DNA from: Mactra quadrangularis
Lineage: Eukaryota > Mollusca > Bivalvia > Venerida > Mactridae
DNA length: 64,000 bases
Direction of reading: 5' to 3'
NCBI GenBank assembly: GCA_025267735.1
Contig: CM046301.1
Location: 61,709,872-61,773,871 of the forward strand
The notes beneath the pieces were generated by a model. The model searched no databases. It was not told where the DNA came from and worked only from the letters and a program-made list of their open reading frames with translations. Both the position numbers and the translations under genes were made by a program. This document shows positions 1-10,900 of this stretch, one piece after another. The first letter of the stretch is position 1. Each line of letters opens with the position of its first letter.

Positions 1-475
1 GCTCTGCTTCCAAACATTATAAACTCCGTCTTTGAGTTGTTCATTTTTAATTTATTTTCATTCATCCACGAATTTATTGTTAGAGCACAATCTTCAAGAT
101 CAGAAATGGCATTTGCTTCTTCATTCTGATTATTAGGACAGAATCTTTTATTAGCAGTGTGGTCATCAGCAAAACCATGCACTGATATATCAGATGGTAT
201 AACATCAAATAAGGTCCCTGCATAAGTTAGATATAGCCACGGACCTAAACAACTACCTTGTGGAACACTGCAATCTAATGAACGTACAGATGATGAACTA
301 GTATTGACGTTGACTCGACATGCCCGTGGGCGAAGATATGAATCAATCCAGCGGAGTGTACTATTCTGTAGTCCATATTGATTATTAAGTACTTCTAGTA
401 AAATATCATGATCAACAGTGTCAAATGCAGCACTCAGATCAATAGCTATTAATGCAGTTACCTCTAATTTCTTTG
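1..475 (-). mobile_element. Non-LTR retrotransposon reverse transcriptase fragment
   Basis: The minus strand reads as an open reverse-transcriptase segment running off the window start. Motifs in order are LIAIDLSAAFDTVDHDIL (RT block with catalytic D), SVPQGSCLGPWLY, and HGFADDHT with the FADD catalytic box, then a stretch ending NSKTEFIMF. This order is typical of CR1/Jockey-type LINEs. No ATG is needed because it is an internal fragment. It stops abruptly at about 475, where the satellite begins, so the element is truncated. The clade is not resolved. Confidence 0.85.
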
Positions 476-485
476 TGATAAATTA

Positions 486-2390
486 GCATTTATGACATCT
501 ATAAAGCATACTTAAGGAGTTTAACGGTTATTTTTACTAACTGTATGTGTTCCGTTGCCATGTAGATGTATTAAGTTCGAGCGTGGAAAATCACACTAAC
601 TGGATGTCACTAAGTAGAAAATGGTGATCATGTGTAGAAAACTCATCAATAGCTTTAGATCTTCACTTTTTTGTGTCCAAATGAGCATTTATGACATCTA
701 TGAAGCATACTTAAGGGGTTTAAGGGGCTCTTTGACTTGCTGGATGCGCCCCGATGCTTTGTAGAACTATAACGTTGGAGGAGGAGAGATAACGACACGA
801 ACTGGATGTCATGAATGCAAAAACGTCGTGATGTATAGAAAACTTATGAATATGATTAAGCAATGACTTTCTAGGTGATGCATGAGCATTTATGACATCT
901 ATGAAGCATACTTAAGGGGTTTAACGGGTTCTTTGACTTCTGGAAGTGTCCCGATGCTTTGTGGATGTATAATGTTGGAGCAAGATAGGTAACAACACGA
1001 ACTGGATGTCATTAAAGTAAAAATAGCATGGTGCGTAGAAAACTTATAAGTATGTTTAAACAATGACTGTCTTGTTGATAAATGAACATTTATGACATCC
1101 ATAAAGCACACGTAAGGGGTTTAGCGGGTTTTTTTACTTACTGTATGTGTTTCGTTGCATTATAGATGTATAAAGTTGGAGCGTGGAAAATCACACTAAC
1201 TGGATGTCACTAAGTAGAAAATGGTGATGTGTAGAAAACTCATCAATAGCTTTAGATCTTCACTTTTTTGTGTCCAAATGAGCATTTATGACATCTATGA
1301 AGCATACTTAAGGGGTTTAAGGGACTCTTTGACTTGCTGGATGCGCCCCGATGCTATGTAGAACTAAAACGTTGGAGGATGAGATAACGACAGGAACTGG
1401 ATGTCATGAATGCAAAAACGTCGTGATGTATAGAAAACTTATAAATATGTTTAAACAATGACTTTCTAGGCGATAAATGAGCATTTATGACATCTATGAA
1501 GCATTCTTAAGGGGTTTAACGGGTTCTTTGACTTCTGGAAGTGTCCCGATGCTTTGTAGAACAAGGACAATTACACGAACTAGATGTCATTTGTACAAAA
1601 TCGTGATTTCTAGAAAAAATAAGAATGGATTTTAATCCTGACTATTTCGGTGATATATGATCATTGATGACACCTTTAAAGCTTTAGTGAGCTATTTAAG
1701 GGTTTCTTTGACTTGCTGGATGTGTTCCGTTCCATTGCTTCGTGCGATATATAGTTCGTGCAAAAAACATCAACTGGATGTCATTTAATTTAAAAAAAAC
1801 AACTGATGTCTAGAAACCTTTTTAATAGATTTAACACTGACTTTCTTGTTCGTGAATTGCATTTATGACATGTTTAAACTATTTTTAAGGGGTTTGAATG
1901 GATCTTTGACTTTCTAGGTGCGTTCCGTTTCTTTAAAGATATGTTAAGTTCGAGCAAGAAAACAACACGAACTGGTTGTCATTTTTTTAAAGTAGAAAAC
2001 CATGATGTAATGAAAACTATGGCTATTATTGTAATAAATGAGCATTGATGACATCAATAAAACATATTTAGGGCTTCAACAGGATCTTTGACTTTGCTGG
2101 GTGCATTCCGCTGCTTTGTACATATAATAACACGAACTGGATGTCATGTGAATAAAAAATCATGATGTCTTGAAAACTATTTAATAGGTTTTACAATGAC
2201 TATCTGGGGTGATACATGAGCATTTGTGACATCTATAAGGCCTTTTTGACAGATTTTGGGGCTGTTTTCCTTGCTGAGAAGTTTCTGTTTCTACGTTGTC
2301 AAAAAAAGTATCCGAACTTGAAATGTCACGGTGATATCGCGAAAACTTATTATTCTCGACTTCCTTGTTCATAAATGCGCTTTGATGGCA
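486..2390. repeat. ~200 bp satellite array with trimeric higher-order repeat
   Basis: The anchor GCATTTATGACATCT (or variants) recurs at 486, 685, 886, 1086, 1282, 1481, 1661, 1859, 2042 and 2220, giving units of 178-201 bp. A second anchor, AACTGGATGTCA, also recurs once per unit. Units 1-3 resemble units 4-6 pairwise (486 with 1086, 685 with 1282, 886 with 1481) more than they resemble each other, so the first 1.2 kb is a ~600 bp trimeric higher-order repeat. Units 7-10 are shorter and more decayed. No coding potential is apparent. Confidence 0.9.
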
Positions 2391-3398
2391 ATTTTATACC
2401 AGAAGAAACCTTTATTTCTCTTAATACACTTCAAAGTCTAATAATTACTAAGAGCATTACAGGAGAAGTTTAGTTAAAAGACATACTTGAAAGAATGTAC
2501 TGTTAAAAGTTTAATCAAAATTGTACGCGAACAATTTATTTTTCATTTATTTAAGGACCACAATGGAAACAAGGAAATTCATATTTCCTTTTTTGTGCTA
2601 TCCTTAATAGATGGAAATATGTCCTAGTACAATGAATGTAATATAATACAGTATTATTTATATTATTTGTTTTTACTGTTTTAATCATTCTTGTGCTATG
2701 TATGTTATTTTCATTTATTGAACTCTACTGTATCAGTGGGCGTTTACTTTCAATAGTAGGCGTTAACTTAACGGAGTAAAAGAAAAAGTAGTTCGATAAT
2801 AAAAAACTCATATTCGTCGACCAAAGCAATATTTTTGTAAATATGAGTTAAATATATCAAAATAGTTAATAATTTAATTGACTGGAGTAAAATTATACAT
2901 GTTTTATGCAAGAAATTAAACCTTGAATAATTTCAATATTTTACACTTGCATACGATATCTAGATGTAGCATGAACTGGATGTAAAAAAACGCCTCCCCA
3001 GCGCAGTACAGTGGACAGTATATACATACAATAATGGACCATGTTTGGTTGTTATGTTAACTTGCTTTCGGATGAACAGCATAGAGATCAATATAAGATA
3101 CAATATTATTCCATGTATGAAGGTTATAAGTTGATGCTTTGTGACAGTAGGCCCCTATGTATGGTTACCTATGCTATAAATAATGCTTTCTAATGGCAAC
3201 AGCGTTTTTATAAGAATATAACATAATATAAACGTTGATTATTTATTATTTTGGATATTTTGCTTATAAAACCTTTTTTCGCGAACGTGATATTTAACGA
3301 ACAGGTTTAAACAACCCAGAGCGCTTTTAAATATTGCAATTTTCACGTTGGGAAAGTTACACGCTCACACCGCAAAACTACGTTTAGTCAAAGTCAAG
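2391..3398. other. AT-rich intergenic sequence
   Basis: No gene, clear repeat or RNA gene is seen. A stray copy of the satellite motif (AACTGGATGT) lies near 2970. Confidence 0.5.
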
Positions 3399-3412
3399 GA
3401 TCATTCACCGTC

Positions 3413-3420
3413 TATTTATA
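3413..3420 (+). promoter_or_regulatory. Possible TATA box upstream of candidate first exon
   Basis: TATTTATA lies about 160 bp before the ATG at 3576. It fits a core promoter for the receptor gene only if the candidate signal-peptide exon is real. AT-rich DNA makes chance matches common. Confidence 0.15.
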
Positions 3421-3575
3421 GAATCAGTCAAGGCAACATCTATATAGTATTTAGGCTTAACGAGAAAATCGGCCTTTGATCTTTAGGTTTGTGTCGTTTA
3501 TTTACATACAATTCAATATTTTTATCATTCGTACCTTTTGATGCCTTTCTAACATTTCTGTTCCGCTTATGCTGA

Positions 3576-3659
3576 ATGTTTCCAGTTTTCGCGACCTTGA
3601 ATTTACTACCGTTTTTAATTGTCTTCACTCATCGCTGCAGGCAAATAAAGACTTGCGAG
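3576..3659 (+). CDS. Candidate signal-peptide exon of the receptor gene (uncertain)
   Basis: The ATG at 3576 opens a peptide with a hydrophobic core (LLPFLIVF) followed by THRC, resembling a secretory signal. GAG|GTGACT at 3657-3665 would be a phase-0 donor, and the first firm downstream exon (7940) begins in phase 0. An alternative phase-0 donor is TGC|GTAAAT near 3702. The donors are weak, and other AT-rich ATGs upstream of 7940 cannot be excluded. This is a placeholder for the missing 5' exon, not a firm call. Confidence 0.25.
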
Positions 3660-3998
3660 GTGACTTTTTTGCCGAAAAATAATGACAAGACCAAGCCTTG
3701 CGTAAATGGATTTATTACATTGGCTGTTTTGCTAGCAGTGCTTTGTAAACCTATAGGCTAAAGTAGATCTATCATCTAGCCTTATATTTAGGACTAGCCT
3801 TAAGGCTACTGTCACTACTCTCATGGCTGTCCTATATCAAGGTCTGTAGAAAATTCTGAATCTGAATGTTACAGTGCAGGACCTTTCGGTGTGTACGCAG
3901 CAGAATAGGAGCTAGAAATCAGTAGCACTGATGGAGAGCCCTTTTAAAGCTCTGTACAGTTGTAGTAATTTTTTGGAAGTGGCTATAGTTACGGTACT

Positions 3999-4027
3999 GT
4001 AACTCTAGACCCAGGTTCTAGAGTTAC
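3999..4027. repeat. Perfect 11 bp stem inverted repeat
   Basis: GTAACTCTAGA, then 7 nt (CCCAGGT), then TCTAGAGTTAC. Related CTAGAGTTACG strings occur at about 4070, suggesting the remains of a small foldback element. Confidence 0.6.
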
Positions 4028-4899
4028 GGAAGTTCCGGAACTTTAAACAACCCTGCCAGGGTTGGCTAGAGTTACGAAATTCAACATGCGTATGCTTCAA
4101 CTTTTTAACATTGAAAAACTTGTTTATATTCAATATTACTAGAAATAAAGAAAGTAATTTAAACAAATACTTAAAATTATGATATTTAATACTTTTTACA
4201 CATTAATCAAACAACATTCTAATTGTGCACAGAGAGAAGATTTTTTGTATTTTTGCGCATATTAAGTATCTACCAAACGCTTGTATATAAATACAATTAT
4301 AATTCATGAGCAGTTGTCACAGTAGGAGTTTACATTGAGAGCATAAAGCACTGGACATTTAAGGTTAATCTTTGGATGGGTGTCCATACGTAGTGGTTTA
4401 TTGACTGCACAAAGCAAATTTCATAAATGGTTTATTTTGGTTTTTTTATTAGACTACAACAAGTTAATCGTTATGTTTGTCTGATTTCTAGCACCTTGAA
4501 ATCCGAAAAAAAAATGCCTCTGCACCTTGAAATGAACGCATCATTAATTTCGGAAATCAAAAATCAGGCTTGTTTTAATTCTTATGGCATTATTAGCATA
4601 ATTACCAAAATATAATTACGCTGTATACACAAAAAGTGAACCAGGCTGGTCCATTATAAGATTAGTGTGGTTCTGTTAATCTGTGCTTCCTAGTTATCTA
4701 GTATTAATAAAAGTAACACCAAAGACAAATGAAGTTATCTTTCACGTATAAATCTCTTCTACTCTACTTCTAACTAGCTTTAAATTCAATTGAATTTTCA
4801 TCTGGAGTAATTATTAATTTGCTTTATATAACATAGAATTACTTATTATATGATTACTCTATAGTCTATAGATATATGGTTGTATGTTATAAAAGAAAG

Positions 4900-5865
4900 T
4901 CCATACTTTTTATGCTCTTTTTAACTTATGGTAAATAAATGTCTTAGAAACCACACAAATTCATTCTTTGCTTTGCTCCCTTCTCAAAATATTCAAAATA
5001 TGGAAAAAGAATTTATTTGCTCTTTAGCTCCATTCTTTGGAACAAATTACATAGAACATGTTATCAATTTGTTGTGGCCTTAACTCCATGGCAATTTGCG
5101 TAAACACATATCCAGTAGACCACGGTCGAACTGGATCTGTACTTTTCCCCTTTGAGGTCAGGTCGAGATGAACTTTGTGTCAACCAATCAATGGGTAGCT
5201 TTCATCTAGAGGAAAACACTATTAATCACATTTTGATTTCGTAATTTCTATTTTTAGACCAAGATTTGCTTGCTAATTTAACCGCGGTAATATTCACAGG
5301 CGATTGGGCGGCTCATTTCAAATTCCGTGATGTAGACGATGTAAACAAGTTACGTGTCATAACAATTTCATCATGAATATTATGATGAGAAAAGGTCACC
5401 TGAAAATGACCTTCGTTTGGAAAAGGCGAGATCTACATTAGCGAGTATCGGAGTGGTAAAATTGTAGATCGGGTTTTAATCAGATTGACTCCATGGCAAC
5501 ACATAGTTTAGGTTACATCGTGACCATCAATCCACCTATCACTGTTCATGAAAAGACTTAATCTCTGGATTACTACTTGATGCAATTCAGTGACTGAACA
5601 CTGCTGTATTAAAATGATTTAGAATGAGTGGTAGGAAGGAGAATGACCGTAGAAATTATTTCATGGCATAGCTCCACAAAGTATGTTCTGCCTGTGAATC
5701 AAAACATACAACTTCTCGATCAGTTGCATAATGTGCATGTAAAATGAAATATGAAACACATTTGATTATGAATGATAAAGAGATGATGATCTATATCAAA
5801 ATAGTAACTTTGAAATCCTAAAATCGTTAAAAAATTCCATCCAACAGTACTTTCAGTAATTTGAT
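4900..5865. repeat. Dispersed repeat, copy 1 (interrupted by a MITE)
   Basis: Bases 4900-5082 and 5497-5865 together match 59017-59570 at the other end of the window, with recognisable identity over more than 500 bp. The shared segment includes SINE-like blocks. Here it is split by the 9 bp-TSD MITE at 5092-5487, which copy 2 lacks. The orientation is the same in both copies. Confidence 0.75.
5092..5487 (-). mobile_element. MITE family M1, copy A
   Basis: This 396 bp element is flanked by a perfect 9 bp direct repeat, ACTCCATGG (5083-5091 and 5488-5496). The ends are CAATTTGCGTAAACA and GGTTTTAATCAGATTG, which form short imperfect inverted repeats (CAATCT...AGATTG in the other copies). It is homologous to 18886-19261, 37694-38099 and 52760-53162. 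No transposase is encoded. A 9 bp target duplication points to a Mutator-like (or Merlin-like) DNA transposase acting in trans. Confidence 0.9.
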
Positions 5866-6843
5866 TAATTATATCATTGATTTTATGTATACATATGTAC
5901 TACCTTGATGTTTTATGTCATATTCTTTATTGTGTGTTATTGTTAAATATTGTATGTTTTGTAAAATTTGTAAAAAAGCATCACAAATTAATCTGCCTGC
6001 CTGTGTGCCCGCCCGCTCGCCCGGCCATCCACCAAAAGATATTTTGACTGTTGTTCAACAAACCAATCGTAGTTATGATCTTTCATCACATGACAATATT
6101 TCAGGTATTGATTGGCTTTCAGGTACGGCGTTTTGACACAAGGCGGGAATCGTTTTGGTGTACCTCATGCAGTAATAAAGTCATTTTGTCAAAAATCATA
6201 GTTACGACCTTTTGGCAGCCGACCGACAAATTGTTGCATCATTTTAAAGTAAATGAAGAAGACTTGGCAGTGATATCATGTACATTTGTATGTGCATACA
6301 TGTCAAATGTGTCTCTATTGAATGCTAGTTGTATTTTTATAAACTGATGGTTATCATGCATGAGTGAAAGTTTTCAGTATTAGTACTGATTTCAGTATTT
6401 TGAGACAAAATACTTTATGTTATTTAAATGAAATTTGTCAATTTCAGTATTTTTGAAGTAGGTTTCAGTATTTTTAAAATTTTCAACTTCCACCCTTAGT
6501 TATGTTTGAATGGCAGTTTTTGTGTCTACTGAAAATGAATTTAAAAATTATATTCTTATAGTGGCATGAACTATTTATGCTGAGGTATAAAGTATGTCAT
6601 GAATGAACAATAGCCTATAAAAATATACATGCTTGAAAATAACAGAATTTAGACCCTAATTCAATTATTTCTTCTTATCTTTCAGTCTTCTTAGTAAAAC
6701 TCGCTGAATTATGAGAAAGACTCATTGTCTGAAAGTGGTGGTTTTTTTTCCAACTTTATTCCACTACATTAGTGAGGTAGGCTTTATAGATCTGTTCATA
6801 TAATGTAGAGTTGTCATAGATTCTAGCAATATTGATGTCAAAA

Positions 6844-7037
6844 TAGCCGCGGCCATGGCATAGTGATTAGCATGTCTTACTTCAAATCTGGAGATCATAC
6901 CCTACACATGAGTTGTTGGCCTTGTGGTAGGTTAAGTTAGTACTGGTGATAGAAAAGTGTCTAGGAAACCTATAGTAGGAAGAGCTGGCCGTCATGTATA
7001 TAACCTTAATATGTGTTAAATATGACGTAAAATATTT
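6844..7037 (+). mobile_element. SINE family 3, copy with degraded B box
   Basis: It begins AGCCGCGGCCATGGCATAG, then TGATTAGCATG (A-box-like), and shares its body (GTTAGTACTGGTGATAGAAA, AGTAGGAAGAGCTGGC, ATAACCTTAATATGTGTT) with the minus-strand copy at 54385-54630. The B box is missing here. Confidence 0.7.
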
Positions 7038-7939
7038 TTGAAAGTGGGTTTTCAGTATTTTCAAAACTTTCAACTATCACCCATGTTAATGCGGTATACT
7101 GTGTCATTATCTATTAATGGAAATTACAGTAAATAATTTCCCACGAGTGAATGTGACTGGTAGCATATTGAAATAAGAAATGAATCAGTTTATGTGATCG
7201 TAGTTTAGTGGATAACCATGTTACTGTTCATACTGTCATAAAAATTCAGACATTATCACATTATGAGACATATTTATACAGTCATTTCTTAAATCTCAAC
7301 TATGTATATATTGATCTTATCAAAGTCAAGACCATTAAAATGACATAATCTATATTTGTTTGGATAATCTTTTAAAGTATGTAGATGTATGTTTTTTTAC
7401 TCTGTTGCAGTGTTAGAAATATGCATTTGCCCGTTTACCTCACAAAGTTGAAAATCAGTTGGGCAAGGTTGTTACTTTAGTAAATGTTCCTCTGGGAAAT
7501 TGGGTATTCAGACATAAAAATGACCAATGATAATCAAATGCTGGGGAGACCAAAAGGTTCTGGGGGGAGTTAAAGTCTAGTTTAACTTGGCTGGAGGCAA
7601 GTTAGTCTGAATAATAGCATCCAGAGTGATAAAGGATAATAGTAAAATAAAATTTGTAAGCTGAATTAGCAGCTGTAAATAGTCTTGACATAAAAGTGTG
7701 AAGAGTCAGTTTGATATCATGATTCAATGGACCTAATTTGGAACCGAAGTTCGGGGCTGTTTTCCTTAAGTGTGCAGGAGGTACAAACCTAAGTTTGTCA
7801 CTCATTATTGCTGATAGCATGAAATACGGATAAAACATATAGTTCTTTGTACGCATGTTTACATTGTGGCCCTGAAAGTTTGTTTGTACTAAAGGGGAAA
7901 ACCCAAATACCTGTATTTTAATTATTTTTATTATTTCAG

Positions 7940-7986
7940 CCTGCTCCTGTGGATCATGTGAGGGAGGATGATGTAAAACTTGACAG
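7940..7986 (+). CDS. Receptor exon a (N-terminal mature region)
   Basis: This 47 nt exon lies between TTATTTCAG and GTATGT, encodes PAPVDHVREDDVKLD and ends in phase 2. That phase fits the single base that opens the next exon (AG|G, Arg). It starts in phase 0, so at least one upstream exon with the start codon is missing. Confidence 0.65.
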
Positions 7987-10900
7987 GTATGTGGTAACTG
8001 GTGACTTCCAGCTTGATAGACAATTGTTTTTATCATTTCTTTGAAATTGCACTGTCTGAATTGTTGTTGTTACCTAGACAACTTACCAGAAACCTAACAT
8101 AGCTGTCAGTATATGCATGTGCTACTTATTCCATCAGGATTTCTTGTACAATTAACTATGTTTCCATATTGTTGTTTTCCAGGATTTTATGAAAACCTAA
8201 GCTAGAATTCTTTTCTGCGATACTTTAGTCGACCCTATTATAGTATAAATGATGCCTTCACTGTACTCAGTGACTTGTTTACTTTGTCCATATGACACTA
8301 TTTGTAACCAACCGTCCAATCACAGCATGTGAACAATGCATATTGCCAAACAAGCATGCAAAACTCGGTCAAAAACTAGAAATAAAGATGCTTTTAATTG
8401 TGTATCAACTGGGTGAAAGCTATACATTGATTGATTGAAACATTGGTCATATATATTTGACCCCTTGCGCAATGTCAGCACATCCTATGACAGTGGTCCA
8501 TAGTATATATGATTAGGGAAATTGTTGTGTTGTGCGCTAGATCCTTAAAATTGTAAGGTCAAGGTAATTTTTTGCCACGTGGTAATGTGCTTCAGCCACT
8601 TCAAATGAATTTGAATGCACTGTTGTTTGTCTTTTGTTGCATTCTCTTTCCACTAAATGAGCATTGTAGCCTTGATTTCTGTTTGAAAAGTTTGAAGATT
8701 TTCTTTAAATTTAAAATAATATGGTGTTAATAGTTCAACTTTATAGATATTAATAGTTCAGTTCAATTTTTACAGGATTAAAAGAACAAATTGTCTGGAT
8801 TCAGTAATCCCATATGATGTTGTTTGCTACAACCAATGTCCAAAAGGAAGTATGAGGAAAGCCAACTCTGAGTATTTTGGATGTAATGAAGAGGAGGTCT
8901 ATCACTGTAGACCAGACAAAGAGTATTACTATAATAACGGATGTGCTAAATCAATTGAATGTTTCAGTGGTGAGTCTCCAGAGCCCCTAAAGTGACATAG
9001 TTGTGAAAATTAAAAAAATATTTCAAAACGTTTCTTTTGGGGCTCTGTAAAATGTAACTTAATGTAATGTTCTTATTTCTTTTTCCTTTTATAGGGGGGG
9101 GGGGGGGGGGGGTAGAGCCATTGCTTCACATTGTATGGGTCATATTACTGTGGTCAGTCAACCTTTCCACCATTCTTTAATAGGCTTAATCTCTGTATTT
9201 AGTTGCTAACTAGTTAATGGGTGCATACATCTGGTGTCCAGAAACTAAAGGGGTCATACTTAGTACCATTTAGTGAACCTTGTTTTAAAATACCATTCAG
9301 TGTTGTAAAGATGCTATTCATGTTCATAAACTCAGATCACGAATGTTTTTGTCTGGTGATACCGATATTTAAATCCAGCTTGATAAAGTCAAATCATTGA
9401 AACCATTCTGTCGATAAACCATGTAAGCATGGTTATACTTGACACACGTCTGGGCAATTTGGTTTTGTGCAACTGGGCCGGAAAAAGTTTATTTCTCATG
9501 TGTCGGTAGGAAGTTTAGATATAAGTGAGCCTGTGGTGAGAGACGATCTGTTTGCTTATATACATACTGATATAATTATGTATTCGGTACTAAGGTTTGA
9601 TAGAGTCGGACATTATGATAGATATATTTGCTTAGGCTAACAGCCTTCAACAAAGTAATACTACTACAATGTACAACTGTAAAAATGTTCTCTTGTATTT
9701 TTATATTTAATGAATCTTTATATTTTTAGGCACTGAAGCCATTGGATATTATGTCAAAGGAAAGTATACACTTGAATGTATTTCTTGTAGAGAAGACTAT
9801 TTCAATGATAAAGTTCATGCTTCTACAAGTGATATCAAATGTGAAGTAAAGGACATCTGTAAGCACGAGTACATTTTATGTGACAGTGGTTCAAAGACAA
9901 GCAACGTAAAATGTTCTTGTAACACAAAAGATTTCATGAAGCCTATTAAAGAGAATATGACAAACTGCCAGTTGAAAGACGAACTTCGATGTAAATATGT
10001 TGAATGTCCTGAGGGATCTACTGGACTGGGTGATCCTCCAGATTATAACTGCATAAGGTATTTGTTTTGGTTTAAAGTCATCAAAACACATTTTATATGT
10101 AATGTCACAGCTGTCTGTCAAACTACTCAACCATTCCTGGAAAGGCTATATCTCTGGATTTAGTCATTAACCAGTTAACTTTCATTCATACATAACGCAC
10201 ATACTTTCATTAGCAACTAACAGCTGCCCAGCATGATATAGAATATTAAGTAGGAGGGAGAAGACTAGAAAATATTTTATGCCCAAACTGCGTGAAAGTA
10301 TGCACCGACTCGGCATAAAACCCATGACCTTGATCAGTAGACTTGCTTATTACTTACTGTACACTTAAGGTAATTTTTTAGTGGTTTTGTTTACTTGTAT
10401 GATAGTTTATGTTGATAATATATTCATTGTCTGGAGAGGCTCAAACTTCTAGAGCTATGCTTTTAACCAATACACATCACACAACTACATAAAAATGTTA
10501 CTTATATCAATGGATTATTTCTGAAGTGTTTCTTATATAACTGTTTCTGTTTTACAGAGATTCTCCGGTGATACCTCCACAGCCAACCACTAAAGAGATT
10601 TCACATTCTGTAACAGCTGATATTGTGCCAGTAATTATAGCAGGTAATTACTATTTTTTTCTTCAACTGAAAGTATACATTGTTTTTCCTCATAGGTTAA
10701 TTGCATGGCGTATAAGTGGTCATACTTATGTCATTGGATTGGGACTAAAAAATAATTTTCGCTATAAATGGACAAAAATCTTAAATACATGTAATTGGGC
10801 TCGTTGATGCTTTGAACATAATTATCACTGAAAGATCATGCAAATATTATGATGATATGGTTAACAGAATAATTGTGGAATATTTTAAAAGGTGCAATAC

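Noticed and set aside
899..2372. Minus-strand ORFs in the satellite
   Set aside because: They fall within tandem monomers, have no conserved content and are interrupted in other units.
6051..6347. ORF starting MFNKPIVVMIFHHMTIF as receptor signal exon
   Set aside because: It has a phase-0 GT, but the surrounding sequence looks like a repeat and the peptide is a poor signal sequence. The 3576 candidate is preferred, itself uncertain.
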